64,000 bases of DNA from JASGDC01 sp047606545 (GTDB lineage: Bacteria; Actinomycetota; Actinomycetes; Actinomycetales; Micrococcaceae): positions 124,001-188,000 of the forward strand of contig JASGEI010000018.1 in assembly GCA_047606545.1 (NCBI GenBank), given 5' to 3'. Made by a program: the position numbers and the translations under genes. Positions 42,299 to 52,261 of this stretch are shown one piece after another. The notes under the pieces are model-generated. The model worked only from the letters and a program-made list of their open reading frames with translations. It searched no databases and was not told the DNA's origin. Position 1 is the stretch's first letter, and each line of letters starts with the position of its first letter.

Positions 42299-43420
42299 GT
42301 GACTTCTAAATTATTTAGCCCGATAACAGTGGGAAATGTCGAATTTAAACACCGTGCTTGGGTACCGCCGATGTGTATGTATTCTTGTACTGAAGAAAAA
42401 GCCGGAGTAGTTAATGACTTTCATATGATGCACTATGGTGCATTTGCCCTAGGTGGAGCTGCTCTGATTATGGCAGAAGCTACTGGAGTTAGTCCAGAAG
42501 GTCGTATCAGCCCAAACGATACTGGGATTTGGACTAATGAACAAGCTGAAGCTTGGCAAAAAGTGGTTGCAGCAGTTCACAGTATTAAGCCAGATGGCGC
42601 TCCAGCAGGTCAAGTAAAAATGGGAATTCAGTTAGCACATGCAGGTCGTAAAGCTTCTACTTATCGTGAGTTCGATAATGACAAGTCAGGTTCAATTCCA
42701 GGAACTGATGGTGGTTGGCAGACTTATGCTCCTACTAAAGAGGCATTTACTGGACTAACTGCGCCCAAAGCTTTAAGTGAATCTGAAATTAAGCAGATTA
42801 TTTCAGATTTCGTTGAAGCGGCAAAACGAGCTTTGATAGTGGGTTTTGATGTAATTGAAATTCATGCCGCACATGGTTATCTAATTCATGAATTCTTAAG
42901 CCCACTAAGCAATACTCGTGATGATCAATGGGGTAGCGATACTGAAGGACGTTCACGAATTCTGACGGAAATTTTGGCTGAAGTTCGTAGAGTAGTACCA
43001 AAAGGCTATCCGATTTTTGTACGTTTCTCAGGTACTGATTGGACATCAGGTGGTATTGATGAAAAGCTGATTGTAGAATACGCTAAGTTGGCAAAAGCTG
43101 CAGGTGCTGATTTCGTTGATATGTCTTCAGGTGGATTAATTGCTGAAGCTAAGATTCCAGCAAATGATGACTATCAAATCCATTTTGCCACGGTAGTTAA
43201 AGAAGGCGCTGGTATCCCTACTTCTGCTGTTGGTAGGATTACTAAAGCTTCTCAAGCCGAAGATATTATTGCCACAGATAAGGCTGATGCCGTATTCATT
43301 GGACGGGCTGCTTTAAATAATCCTAGTTGGTTTAAACACGCAGCTAGGGAATTGGGTTTGAGTAGTAAAGAGCAGCTGGAAATTTGGCCAGCACCACATG
43401 GAAGAGGACTACCACACTAA
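42299..43420 (+). CDS. NADH:flavin oxidoreductase, old yellow enzyme (YqjM/NamA-like)
   Basis: FMN-dependent ene-reductase, about 373 aa. The TIM barrel starts LFSPITVGNVEFKHR, with the YqjM-type PPMCMYSC (Cys that tunes FMN), ATGVSPEGRISPND, the substrate-binding HAAHGYLIHEFLSPLSNTRDD, and the FMN phosphate site near SAVGRITKASQAEDI and VFIGRAALNNP. GTG 42299 gives an N-terminus (MTSKLFSPITV) matching the family and follows AAAGTGAAG. It reduces activated C=C bonds; the physiological substrate is unknown. The next gene begins 7 bp after the stop. Confidence 0.9.
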   Translation: MTSKLFSPITVGNVEFKHRAWVPPMCMYSCTEEKAGVVNDFHMMHYGAFALGGAALIMAEATGVSPEGRISPNDTGIWTNEQAEAWQKVVAAVHSIKPDGAPAGQVKMGIQLAHAGRKASTYREFDNDKSGSIPGTDGGWQTYAPTKEAFTGLTAPKALSESEIKQIISDFVEAAKRALIVGFDVIEIHAAHGYLIHEFLSPLSNTRDDQWGSDTEGRSRILTEILAEVRRVVPKGYPIFVRFSGTDWTSGGIDEKLIVEYAKLAKAAGADFVDMSSGGLIAEAKIPANDDYQIHFATVVKEGAGIPTSAVGRITKASQAEDIIATDKADAVFIGRAALNNPSWFKHAARELGLSSKEQLEIWPAPHGRGLPH

Positions 43421-43427
43421 GGTTTAT

Positions 43428-44615
43428 ATGCAGTTATCTGAAGTTCGTAGATGGCGTTTATCGCTATTCGTTTTCATGTTTTCTGTCGGTTTTGCGATGG
43501 CATCATGGATTACTCGCACACCTGCGATTCGTGATTCTATCCATGCTTCGATAGCAATAATGGGTTTAGTGTTACTAGGACTTTCAGGTGGCTCAATGCT
43601 TGGTATTACCAGTTCCGGGCGTTTGGTGCGTCGTTTTGGGACAAGACCAGTTATTGGAATTGGTGCTTTTTTCATGGCAATTGGCAATACCATAACAGCT
43701 ATCAGTACAGGTTTTGGCACTATTTCTGGTGTTTTCTTAGGTTTATTTATTTCTGGTGCTAGTGGTGGTTTAGCTGATATTGCACTTAATATTGACGGCT
43801 CTGACGTCGAAAATAGGTTAGGAAAACCAGTAATGCCAGCGCTACATGGTTGCTTTAGCTTGGGATCATTAGTAGGGGCTATCGTGGGAATCGGATTAAC
43901 TGCAATTAATTTCCCAGTAGCTTGGCATCTTACAATTGGTGTGGTTTTGATGGGTTTAATAAGTATTTGGGCTTATCTTGGTTTACCGATTCAAAACTCA
44001 AATAATGATACTTCTGTAACAGAAGTAAAGGAAGTAGCTAATGATAAAAGTGTCTGGCGAGATAAGAATCTATTGTTACTGGGGGTAGTTTTACTTGCCC
44101 TTGCTTTTACAGAAGGAGCAGCAAATGACTGGTTACCGTTACTAGTGGTAGATGGACTTAAATACAGTGCTGCACAAAGTTCTGCAGTATTTGCAGCTTT
44201 TACTGCTGTTATGACAATTGGTAGGTTTACTGGAGTGCTATTGATTAACAGATTTGGTAAACAGGGAGTACTTTTCGGCAGTATCATTACTGCCGCTATT
44301 GGTGTTTTATTAGTATCATTAGCAACTCAACCAATTCTAATCATTCTAGGTGTAGCATTCTGGGGGTTAGGTGCTTCATTAGGATTCCCAGTAACAATTT
44401 CAATAGCTGGAGATAGTAAAGACCGTCCTGAACAACGAGTTAGTGCAGTTGCTACAGGTGGGTATATCGCGTTCCTAGTAGGTCCACCTGCACTTGGGTT
44501 TCTTGGTCAGCATTATGGACTTAAGACTGCGATATTGTTGGTTGTGGCATTCTTAGTTGTCGCAGCGTTCGCAGTTACGGTCAGGATTAGAGCTACTGAA
44601 GTTAAAGTTTCATAG
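43428..44615 (+). CDS. MFS transporter
   Basis: Twelve-helix major facilitator protein, about 395 aa. The motif-A-like loop SGRLVRRFGTRPVIG between helices 2 and 3 and the repeat at INRFGKQGVLFGS in the second half mark the family. It resembles the YbjJ-type or sugar/fucose-like exporters of actinobacteria (WITRTPAIRDSI near the front). Start ATG 43428 follows TAAGG. It is co-oriented with the old-yellow-enzyme gene, 7 bp after its stop, so the two probably form a unit. Confidence 0.88.
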   Translation: MQLSEVRRWRLSLFVFMFSVGFAMASWITRTPAIRDSIHASIAIMGLVLLGLSGGSMLGITSSGRLVRRFGTRPVIGIGAFFMAIGNTITAISTGFGTISGVFLGLFISGASGGLADIALNIDGSDVENRLGKPVMPALHGCFSLGSLVGAIVGIGLTAINFPVAWHLTIGVVLMGLISIWAYLGLPIQNSNNDTSVTEVKEVANDKSVWRDKNLLLLGVVLLALAFTEGAANDWLPLLVVDGLKYSAAQSSAVFAAFTAVMTIGRFTGVLLINRFGKQGVLFGSIITAAIGVLLVSLATQPILIILGVAFWGLGASLGFPVTISIAGDSKDRPEQRVSAVATGGYIAFLVGPPALGFLGQHYGLKTAILLVVAFLVVAAFAVTVRIRATEVKVS

Positions 44616-44620
44616 TTTAA

Positions 44621-45862
44621 TTAGATTTTAAAGTCATTAAGGTCTAAGCGTTCTAATTGAATTTCGTTAAAGAATTCCACTAGTTCTGGCGAACTGTCGC
44701 AGTAATCACAAGTTTCAGCATGTGGTCTTGAGCTGATTTCAAGTGGATCAATTAACATATCGTAAATATCCTGACTACGGTTATAGTAGTCTTTCGCTTT
44801 TTCTAAGTTGCCATTAAACCAATAATAAGCAGCTTTCTCATGTAAGAACTCAGCATTCATATCGTGAGTGCTGTAGTCTGCAAAACGTTTTTCAGCAAGT
44901 GACATTAGCTTTTCAAATTCGCCAATATCGCCTTCGTCTTGATAAGCAATGGCCAGGCACATTGTTGTAGGTCCCCAATGCTCGTCTTTGGCAATTTCAT
45001 GTAATGCCAATGCATTACGGAAATACTTTTTACCCTTTTCATGTTCGCCAGCACACATCATGATGCTGCCGATATGTTGATGTATCAATGCGCATTTACC
45101 ATTGTCATCGTTTTCGCTAAATAGTGCTAGTGCATGGTTTAAAAGCGAAAAGCTTGGCTCTAGATGTTCTTCTTCATGATGTTCATGAGCTGATCGATGG
45201 TAGTCATGAGCCAAATCTAAATACATATGAGCAGCTAAATTTCGTTGTTCATTATCGACAAGACGTTTTTCAAAGTCTTGAATAACTAGCTCTGCCTGAG
45301 TGTACTCATTTTGTAATATAAAATTATCAAAAAGTCTGCGGTGTAATGCAGCATTACTTAGTTCCAACATAGTTAGTTCAACGCCTTCTGAATATTTTTC
45401 TAACAGAATATCGTTAAAGTTTAATGCTTGTCGGTAATCTTCATAGGCAAGTTCATACTTTCGTTGCCACTGGTAAGCATCACCACGCATCATATGAAAC
45501 ATTGAAGAAACGTTAATTTGTTGTTTGGTGGCTTTAATCATCTTACTAGCTAAGTTTACAGCTTTCCCATAGTGCTCGGGGTTATAAAGCCCTAACTGAA
45601 CATAAGCGCCACAGGCAAATAGGGCACCGTTAATGTCTTCGTCGTCAGGACTATTTTGTAAATTTAAGCCAATAGGAAGTTGGTCTTGCCAAAGTGAATA
45701 TTCATGCAATGCAGCATCAAAATTTTGATGTGTTTCTACATAATCGAGCATATTTTGCACATGCAACTGCTTAATCTCTTGCCAAACATCGGCATGAGTT
45801 TTTTCGGGAAGAAGTTCTGCAATCCGCTTGGAGCGTTGTGCAATAATATCATCGTTGCTCAT
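44621..45862 (-). CDS. TPR-like helical repeat protein
   Basis: A 413-aa soluble protein made of helical repeats of TPR type, e.g. MRGDAYQWQRKYELAYEDYRQAL near 125-150, AGEHEKGKKYFRNALALHE near 270-290 and HEKAAYYWFNGNLEKAKDYY near 345-365. A CDYCD motif stands close to the C-terminus. No catalytic domain is seen, so it probably mediates protein contacts. It converges on the MFS gene and is downstream of the phosphoesterase gene by 7 bp, likely in one message. Confidence 0.65.
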   Translation of the reverse strand: MSNDDIIAQRSKRIAELLPEKTHADVWQEIKQLHVQNMLDYVETHQNFDAALHEYSLWQDQLPIGLNLQNSPDDEDINGALFACGAYVQLGLYNPEHYGKAVNLASKMIKATKQQINVSSMFHMMRGDAYQWQRKYELAYEDYRQALNFNDILLEKYSEGVELTMLELSNAALHRRLFDNFILQNEYTQAELVIQDFEKRLVDNEQRNLAAHMYLDLAHDYHRSAHEHHEEEHLEPSFSLLNHALALFSENDDNGKCALIHQHIGSIMMCAGEHEKGKKYFRNALALHEIAKDEHWGPTTMCLAIAYQDEGDIGEFEKLMSLAEKRFADYSTHDMNAEFLHEKAAYYWFNGNLEKAKDYYNRSQDIYDMLIDPLEISSRPHAETCDYCDSSPELVEFFNEIQLERLDLNDFKI

Positions 45863-45869
45863 AATCTCA

Positions 45870-47003
45870 TTATCCTTGATTTGATAGCTCTAAGATATTT
45901 ATTTCGCTAGGGGCGAATATTCTAAGTGGTGGTCCCCAACTGCCAATACCGCGAGTTACAAATAATTGTGTAGTATCGCTCATCTGTTCTAACCCCTCAA
46001 CTACTGGCTGATCTAATGGAATTAAATACTCAAATGGCCAAATTTGCCCACCATGGGTGTGTCCAGAAACTTGTAAATCAACTTTATGAACTTTAGATCC
46101 TTCAACTTGTTTTGGTTGGTGCGCGACCATAATTACTGGATTATCTTTATCGACTCCAGCCATTGCTTTATCAAAGTTCGGTGCTTGACCTGGGATGTCA
46201 TAGTGAACTGCAGAGGCATCGTCTACCCCGGCAATGGTAAACTTTGAACCGTTTTTATTTACTTCGACATTTTCATTTATTAATACATTCCAACCGAAAG
46301 ATTTAATTTCATTTTCCCAAGGAATGACCCCTTCAATATATTCATGGTTGCCAGTCACGTAAACACGAGTGGATGCCTTAATATTCTTCAATTCGTCAGC
46401 TTCAGCTCTGCGTTGTTCTGCAGTTCCGTCAGCAATATCGCCAGCAAAAATTACAACATCTGGATTTTCCGCATTTATGCGTTGGACGATTTTAGCCATC
46501 CATTTTTCTTGGTTTATTGGACCAAAATGGGCATCAGAAATTAACGCAACTTTGGTGCCATTAAGTTTTGGATTGAGTTTTGTTAGTTTAATAGTTTCAT
46601 AGTTCATATCTGGCTGTTTATTAGCACCATAAAAACCATAACTAAGCATGGAAATTATCGTGATTAAAGCAACCGCTGAAACAATTTTTGGCGATTTTTT
46701 CTTGATAATTGCTTGGATAATAAGGCCGAGGAATCCCACAATGCTGGACCAGACAAAAGCAACCCAAATAATACCAAACATACTATCGCCATAAAGCCGT
46801 AAAGGGTCAATATGTTTTCCATGCCCAAGGCCCATGGCTGGAAACATCAGTAATACCATTACAATTCCGGTGTATTTAAGCATTTTTTCGGTCTTTTTAG
46901 GTAGTTGTGCATTTTTAACGACTATGCGCCAAGGCACAAATAACATGACTGAGAGTAAAACGATTAGCATTAATGCTGAGCCAACTATTTGAACAATATT
47001 CAT
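45870..47003 (-). CDS. Membrane-anchored metallophosphoesterase (YkuE/YaeI-like)
   Basis: 377 aa. Four hydrophobic helices occupy about residues 1-125, followed by a calcineurin-like phosphoesterase domain with all metal-binding motifs: ALISDAHFGP, FAGDIADG, VTGNHEY, MVAHQPK and VSGHTHGGQIWPF. The catalytic domain should face outside. Substrates in this family include lipid A precursors in Gram-negative bacteria, but here the substrate is unknown. The 5' end overlaps the upstream region of the divergent helicase gene. Confidence 0.88.
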   Translation of the reverse strand: MNIVQIVGSALMLIVLLSVMLFVPWRIVVKNAQLPKKTEKMLKYTGIVMVLLMFPAMGLGHGKHIDPLRLYGDSMFGIIWVAFVWSSIVGFLGLIIQAIIKKKSPKIVSAVALITIISMLSYGFYGANKQPDMNYETIKLTKLNPKLNGTKVALISDAHFGPINQEKWMAKIVQRINAENPDVVIFAGDIADGTAEQRRAEADELKNIKASTRVYVTGNHEYIEGVIPWENEIKSFGWNVLINENVEVNKNGSKFTIAGVDDASAVHYDIPGQAPNFDKAMAGVDKDNPVIMVAHQPKQVEGSKVHKVDLQVSGHTHGGQIWPFEYLIPLDQPVVEGLEQMSDTTQLFVTRGIGSWGPPLRIFAPSEINILELSNQG

Positions 47004-47081
47004 TATTATTCAAGTTTACGGCATCTTGATAACTATGAATATAAAGAGTTAAAATTGATGGCACTGTTTTTAAGGAAGTTT

Positions 47082-49238
47082 ATGAACGATAACACCCAAC
47101 AAGCTGAAATTATTAAAGAGCAAAAATACTTAGATTTTCTTTATCATCGTCTTGAAGAATTGAAATCTGATGCAGACATTAAGTTAAAGACTGTCCGCAA
47201 AGCTGGTGCGCATGGTACGCCACAAACAGTGGGAGAGCGCGACGCATTTGCAGCATTCTATGAAGATCGTATTGCGCAGCTATCCCATGTTGATGAAAAG
47301 TTAATGTTTGGGAAATTGACACATGATACGGGCAAGCAGCATTATATAGGTCGTATTGGGATGAGTGATGATGATAGTAACCCTATTCTGTTAGATTGGC
47401 GTGCTCCTGAATCGGGTGCTTTCTATCAAGCTACTGCTCTAGATAGGATGAATGTAGCTAAACGGCGCCATATTATGACGAAAAACCAAGAAATTACTGC
47501 TCTTGAAGATGAGGTTTTGGATACTTCATTATTAAAGCCAGGAGAAGTATCTAGTTCTGACACTGCTTTACTTGCTGCAATTACAGCTCCTAAAACTGGA
47601 ACAATGGGGGATATTGTAGCTACCATCCATAGCGAACAAGATCGAATTATTCGTTCGGATCACCGTAAGACATTGGTAGTCCAGGGTGCTCCAGGTACAG
47701 GTAAGACTGCAATTGCTTTACATCGAGCAGCTTATTTGCTTTATAACCAACGTGAAAGTATTGCAAATAACGGTATGTTAATTTTAGGCCCCTCTTCAAT
47801 GTTTTTAACTTATATTGAAAATGTATTGCCATCTTTGGGGGAAACAGGTGTAGTTATGGGTACTGTGAATCAGCTGTATCCAGCTCCAGGTATCTTAATT
47901 GAAGAACCTAATGAAATGACTGCTAAAACTAAAGGTTCATTGAAAATGCTTGAAGTTTTGAAACGGGCAGTGGCGCAGCGTGAAACAGTTCCAGCAGCAG
48001 ATAAAATTTTTGATGTTGGTGGCAATATATTAAAACTAACACGTAAAGATTTTCAGCAAGCACAAAACCAAGTGCGAATCTCAAAAAAGCCACACAATGA
48101 AGTTTGGGCTGAATATGCTCAGAGCTTAATGAATATTTTGGTGAAACAGCATATTAAAGTTGAAACCAAAAAAGGTATGAAGATTAACGAGGAAACAGAA
48201 AAGATTTTACTTGACGATATTCGTAGCAGTCGTGAAGTTCGAATAGCAATTAACTTATCTTGGTTACCATTGACACCAGATAAACTCTTAGAACAATTCT
48301 TTGTAAATGAAACACGAGTTCTTAAGGCTTGTCAGGGATTATTTACCGAATCTGAAGCTCGTTCGTTATTGAGGGAAAAGACTGAAAACTTTACGCAAGC
48401 AGATATTCCACTCTTGGCTGAATTACATGATTTATTAGGAGATATGCCTGGTAACCAGCAGCAACAACTAAGAGCTAAACAACAGCGTGAAAAGGATTTA
48501 GAAAATGCACGAATGGCCCTAGAAAATAGTCATTTAGATGAGAATTTTCCTCAATTATCACCAGAACAGGTTGCTGACCAATTTTCATTAGTGGAACGTG
48601 TTGTCGCTAGTGATGCAGTAATTCAAGACCACGATTGGACTTTTAAACATGTAGTAGTGGACGAAGCACAAGAGCTCTCACCTATGCAATGGCATTTAGT
48701 GTTCTCTCGTTGCCCATCAAAATCAATGACCATTCTAGGCGATGTGGCTCAAACTAGTTCAGCAGTGGGAACTCATTCTTGGGATGAAGTATTAAAACCT
48801 TTTGTCGATGACCGCTATCATCTAGAAGAGCTGAGCATTAATTATCGTACACCAGCAAAAATTATGGATGTGGCTAATCGAGTTGCAAAAGCTGCTGGTT
48901 TTGAAACCAAAGCACCAAAAGCAGTACGTGATGGTGATTATGAGGTTAAATACCTTCAAACTTCAGATTTAATTAAAGTGGCAAATACTCAGCTTGTAAA
49001 AGATAAAGCAGAATTTTCATTGGGACAGAGCGTGATAATTGCTAAGAATGCTACTGATTACGACTATGCTTTAACTCCAAAACAAGCTAAAGGTCTAGAG
49101 TTTGATTCAGTAATTGTGGTAGAGCCTTCAGAATTATTTACTGCAGCTGGTAAGGTAGGGGATTTATATGTTTCGTTGACTCGTGCAAGTCAAAAACTTA
49201 CTGTAATCCACGATAAGCCATTGCCAGCTGGTTTCTAG
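47082..49238 (+). CDS. HelD-like superfamily I helicase (RNA polymerase recycling factor)
   Basis: About 718 aa, UvrD-like. Walker A is QGAPGTGKTAIALHRAAYLL, Walker B VVVDEAQELSPMQW, with motif III GDVAQTSSA, motif IV/V INYRTPAKIMDVA and a final SLTRASQKLTVIHD. The N-terminal coiled-coil arm (residues ~5-110) followed by YIGRIGMSDDDSNPILLDWRAPESGAFYQAT is the hallmark of HelD, which removes stalled or inhibitor-bound RNA polymerase from DNA; the actinobacterial forms lie close to HelR. ATG 47082 is chosen because AAGGAAG lies five bases upstream; upstream in-frame starts lack such a site. Confidence 0.85.
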   Translation: MNDNTQQAEIIKEQKYLDFLYHRLEELKSDADIKLKTVRKAGAHGTPQTVGERDAFAAFYEDRIAQLSHVDEKLMFGKLTHDTGKQHYIGRIGMSDDDSNPILLDWRAPESGAFYQATALDRMNVAKRRHIMTKNQEITALEDEVLDTSLLKPGEVSSSDTALLAAITAPKTGTMGDIVATIHSEQDRIIRSDHRKTLVVQGAPGTGKTAIALHRAAYLLYNQRESIANNGMLILGPSSMFLTYIENVLPSLGETGVVMGTVNQLYPAPGILIEEPNEMTAKTKGSLKMLEVLKRAVAQRETVPAADKIFDVGGNILKLTRKDFQQAQNQVRISKKPHNEVWAEYAQSLMNILVKQHIKVETKKGMKINEETEKILLDDIRSSREVRIAINLSWLPLTPDKLLEQFFVNETRVLKACQGLFTESEARSLLREKTENFTQADIPLLAELHDLLGDMPGNQQQQLRAKQQREKDLENARMALENSHLDENFPQLSPEQVADQFSLVERVVASDAVIQDHDWTFKHVVVDEAQELSPMQWHLVFSRCPSKSMTILGDVAQTSSAVGTHSWDEVLKPFVDDRYHLEELSINYRTPAKIMDVANRVAKAAGFETKAPKAVRDGDYEVKYLQTSDLIKVANTQLVKDKAEFSLGQSVIIAKNATDYDYALTPKQAKGLEFDSVIVVEPSELFTAAGKVGDLYVSLTRASQKLTVIHDKPLPAGF

Positions 49239-49279
49239 CTCTATCTTTTATGACAAATTTGAGATAATCTTAGCAACTC

Positions 49280-49340
49280 AAATGTATTTTCTTAGTAAAA
49301 CGGTATTTTCGTTGTGTATTTGCTAAGAAAAAATACATTT
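49280..49340. terminator. Bidirectional hairpin between helD-like gene and gatD
   Basis: AAATGTAT-TTTCTTAG (49280-49295) and CTAAGAAAAAATACATTT (49323-49340) pair with a two-base bulge around a 27-base loop. A third partial copy ACTAAGAAAATGT follows. The position between convergent genes suggests a two-way terminator. Confidence 0.5.
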
Positions 49341-49367
49341 ACTAAGAAAATGTGATGGGCCAAGGGA

Positions 49368-50096
49368 TTAGCGAGGGCGGGACATAGCAGTTTTACGTGC
49401 TTTTTCCACTAAGCTATCATCTAATTTTTCTGGTTCAAACTTTCCAAATTTGTTAATAGCAGCTTTTTCAATCAAGAAATCAGTGATTTTTGGATTCTTT
49501 GGCAAGATTGAACCATGAAGGTAGCTAGCAATCACATTTTTATATCTTGCACCTTCAGTTTTATCTTCGCCATTATTACCTTCGCCAGGTTTTGTAGTGC
49601 CTAATGGTTGTACATTCTTACCAAGGAAAGTCTGACCGCTGTGGTTTTCATAACCGACTATAGCGCCGAATTCTTCGCTATTTACCACGATATTGCCGAT
49701 ACGACGAGTTTCATCAGCATTAGTTTCAGCATCAAGGATCCCGATGCCTTCTAGTTTTTCGCCAGTGTTAGTACGGAAATAATTACCAAAAAGTTGGTAA
49801 AGACCACAAATAACTAATATTGGAGTGTCATTGTTAACTAAATTTTTGAAGTCATCAGCATGTGCTAGTAAATCTTCGTAAATCTTACTTTGTCCGGAGT
49901 CTTGACCGCCACCGCCGAGGATAATATCAACCTCTTTGGGGAAAGTATCGCCTACGTTGTAATCAGAAATTTTTACTTTATAGCCATGTGCTTCGGCGCG
50001 ACGTTGTACAGCAAGGGTATTACCATAGTCACCGTAGATATTCATGTGCTTTGGGTAAATTTGCACGATATTTAAAGTGCCTTTATTTTCACTCAT
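49368..50096 (-). CDS. gatD: Lipid II isoglutaminyl synthase, glutaminase subunit GatD
   Basis: Class I glutamine amidotransferase-like protein, 242 aa, that feeds ammonia to MurT for amidation of D-Glu in the peptidoglycan stem. The nucleophile elbow is ILVICGLYQLFG with catalytic Cys; IASYLHGSILPKNP supplies the His. GGGGQDSGQ near residue 60 is the conserved GatD glycine loop. It overlaps murT by 4 bp (ATGA) as is usual for this pair. The product is essential for efficient cross-linking in organisms that have it. Confidence 0.92.
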   Translation of the reverse strand: MSENKGTLNIVQIYPKHMNIYGDYGNTLAVQRRAEAHGYKVKISDYNVGDTFPKEVDIILGGGGQDSGQSKIYEDLLAHADDFKNLVNNDTPILVICGLYQLFGNYFRTNTGEKLEGIGILDAETNADETRRIGNIVVNSEEFGAIVGYENHSGQTFLGKNVQPLGTTKPGEGNNGEDKTEGARYKNVIASYLHGSILPKNPKITDFLIEKAAINKFGKFEPEKLDDSLVEKARKTAMSRPR

Positions 50097-51373
50097 TCTA
50101 CTGCCTCAACTTTAGTAATCTTTGCTAATTCTTTACGGATGGCAAGCATCGCGGTGTATGTGCAGAATAGATGCTTATCATGGCCTTTAGTAGCTTGTAA
50201 GAACTTCTTTAATGCAGCTGTTAAATCAGAATCAATTTCGGTAACAGCTACTTGATCATGTTCTAGGCGCAATGCCATGTCATAAGCACGAACTCCAGAA
50301 ACTATTTCTACACCAGTTTCTTTAAGAGAAGTAAAATCTACATCCCAAAGCCATGACATATCACGACCATCGGCATATTGATCGTTAATAGTAATCATAG
50401 TTTTGTGACCTTCAGGTTTAAATGAGCTAAGTCCTAAGCGGAAACCGCCTGGATTCTTAACTAAAATGAGTTCTAGGTCATCACCATCGACGTTCAGTTT
50501 TTCGCCACGACCAAAAGCTGGCTTTACTTCACTTAGAGCTTTAATGAGGCGTTTTTCATCATGCTTATTACCTGCTGCAATTCGTGAGATTGCAAGGGCC
50601 GCTGCTGCATTGAAAATATTATAAACACCACGCAACTGTAAGTCAGTAGTGATATTTTCATCTTCAATATTGAAAGTTGCAGAATTATCATCAAACTTTT
50701 CTAGTGTAACTTCAGCCCTAGGCAATGAATCAGAAGTGATAGAACTTTTTTCTTTACTATGTAAATCATCATCACTAGGAAATAGCGTACGTACTTCATC
50801 GCTAAGACCGAAGTATTTAACCTCAGCTTTTTGTACCTGAGTTGCTATGTTAGCAACTCTTTTATCTTCACGATTTAGCACTACGGTATCGGTTGTTGCT
50901 TCTGCAATTGCTTGGAGCATGCGTGCGGTGTTATCAATTTCACCAAAACGATCAAGCTGGTCACGCATCACATTAAGCAAAAGCGCATAACGTGGTGGCA
51001 CATCTTTAACAAAATGTACTGCATGAGCTTCATCCAGCTCTAGAACAGCGATATCAGCATTAATTTTGCCTTTTAGATCTACTTCATTAATAAGTGAAGC
51101 CGCGACACCGCGTGCGAAATTACTACCAGTTTTATTAGTGAAAACTTTAAGGCCTTGGCCTTCAAGGAGTTCTACCACCATTTTAGTGGTAGTAGTTTTA
51201 CCGTTCGTACCACTTACCAGCACTACACCTTGCGGTAATTGTGCCAAAGTAGTACGGATAAAAGTGGGGTCAATTTTTTCCATGATGAGCCCTGGTAATG
51301 CAGAGCCACCACCTCGTAATTCTGCTGCTTTGCGGGTAATTTTACCCAGCAGAGGTGAATAAAAGCGTGACAT
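50093..51373 (-). CDS. murT: Lipid II isoglutaminyl synthase, Mur ligase-like subunit MurT
   Basis: ATP-dependent amide ligase, 426 aa, partner of GatD. The Mur ligase P-loop is VLVSGTNGKTTTTKM, followed by TNKTGSNFARGVAASL and ELDEAHAVHF; NPGGFRLGLSSF and DVDFTSL near the end belong to the C-terminal DUF1727 domain that contacts GatD. MurT proteins studied in staphylococci carry a four-cysteine zinc ribbon in the middle domain; here only one Cys is present, near the C-terminus, so the ribbon is absent. It is 15 bp after rsmI on the same strand. Confidence 0.92.
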   Translation of the reverse strand: MSRFYSPLLGKITRKAAELRGGGSALPGLIMEKIDPTFIRTTLAQLPQGVVLVSGTNGKTTTTKMVVELLEGQGLKVFTNKTGSNFARGVAASLINEVDLKGKINADIAVLELDEAHAVHFVKDVPPRYALLLNVMRDQLDRFGEIDNTARMLQAIAEATTDTVVLNREDKRVANIATQVQKAEVKYFGLSDEVRTLFPSDDDLHSKEKSSITSDSLPRAEVTLEKFDDNSATFNIEDENITTDLQLRGVYNIFNAAAALAISRIAAGNKHDEKRLIKALSEVKPAFGRGEKLNVDGDDLELILVKNPGGFRLGLSSFKPEGHKTMITINDQYADGRDMSWLWDVDFTSLKETGVEIVSGVRAYDMALRLEHDQVAVTEIDSDLTAALKKFLQATKGHDKHLFCTYTAMLAIRKELAKITKVEAVE

Positions 51374-51388
51374 AAAAAATAGTATAAC

Positions 51389-52216
51389 TTATCTATTTAC
51401 CATTGCATCGTAAAGTTGCTTGGAACTTAACCCAGTTTCTTTAGCAATTTGTTTACAAGCATCTTTAAGGCGTATTCCAGTACTGACTAATTGCTTAACT
51501 TCAGTAAGCCCATCGGCTATTGAAGCCGGTTTTGGTGTGTGGCCAGCAAGAACTAGCACAATTTCACCTTTAGGTGGTTTAACCGTTATAGATTCTAACA
51601 CTTCTAAGGTAGTACCACGAATAATCTCTTCAAACCTTTTAGTAAGTTCTCGAGCTAAAACTAGTTGTCGATTATAACCAAAAATTTCTGTTATTGCTTT
51701 AACAGTTTTAATAATACGATGTGGCGCTTCAAAAAATACCATTGTGCGTTTTTCTGCTTTTAATTCTGTTAAGAAATTTTTACGTTCATTATTTTTCTTA
51801 GGAATGAAGCCTTCAAAAGTAAATTTATTAGTCGGTAAACCACTTACTGCCAGAGCTGCTAACACTGCAGATGGGCCTGGAATAACACTTACTGGGCAGT
51901 TAGCTTCGATAGCGGCATTAACTACTGAAAAACCTGGATCAGAAACTGTTGGCATTCCAGCATCAGAAACTACCAAAATATCTTGACCATTTTGTAGGAG
52001 TTCAATGAGTTCAGCTGATCTATTACGTTCATTGTGCTCATGATAGCTAATAAGTCGTGCTTCAGTGTTAATGCCAAGTCGATGGAGAAGTTGCTTTAAA
52101 GTACGGGTATCTTCTGCTGCAATAATTGGGAAAGTTTCTAAAGCTTCCCTAAGCCTAAGGGAGGCATCCTTACTATTGCCAATGGGAGTTCCAGCTAGTG
52201 TTAAAGTTCCATGCAC
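51389..52216 (-). CDS. rsmI: 16S rRNA (cytidine1402-2'-O)-methyltransferase
   Basis: Tetrapyrrole methylase-fold enzyme, 275 aa, that methylates the ribose of C1402 in the decoding centre. Motifs: LAGTPIGNSKDASLRLREAL (front), IAAEDTRTLKQLL, ISYHEHNE, VVSDAGMPTVSDPGF (SAM-binding GMP loop), IPGPSAVLAALAVSGL and FFEAPHRI. Start is GTG 52216 with AAGGAATA ahead. It lies upstream of murT-gatD and diverges from the riboflavin operon. Confidence 0.93.
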   Translation of the reverse strand: MHGTLTLAGTPIGNSKDASLRLREALETFPIIAAEDTRTLKQLLHRLGINTEARLISYHEHNERNRSAELIELLQNGQDILVVSDAGMPTVSDPGFSVVNAAIEANCPVSVIPGPSAVLAALAVSGLPTNKFTFEGFIPKKNNERKNFLTELKAEKRTMVFFEAPHRIIKTVKAITEIFGYNRQLVLARELTKRFEEIIRGTTLEVLESITVKPPKGEIVLVLAGHTPKPASIADGLTEVKQLVSTGIRLKDACKQIAKETGLSSKQLYDAMVNR

Positions 52217-52261
52217 AAGTATATTCCTTAAATTTAATGACTATTAATCATTATAAAGAAC

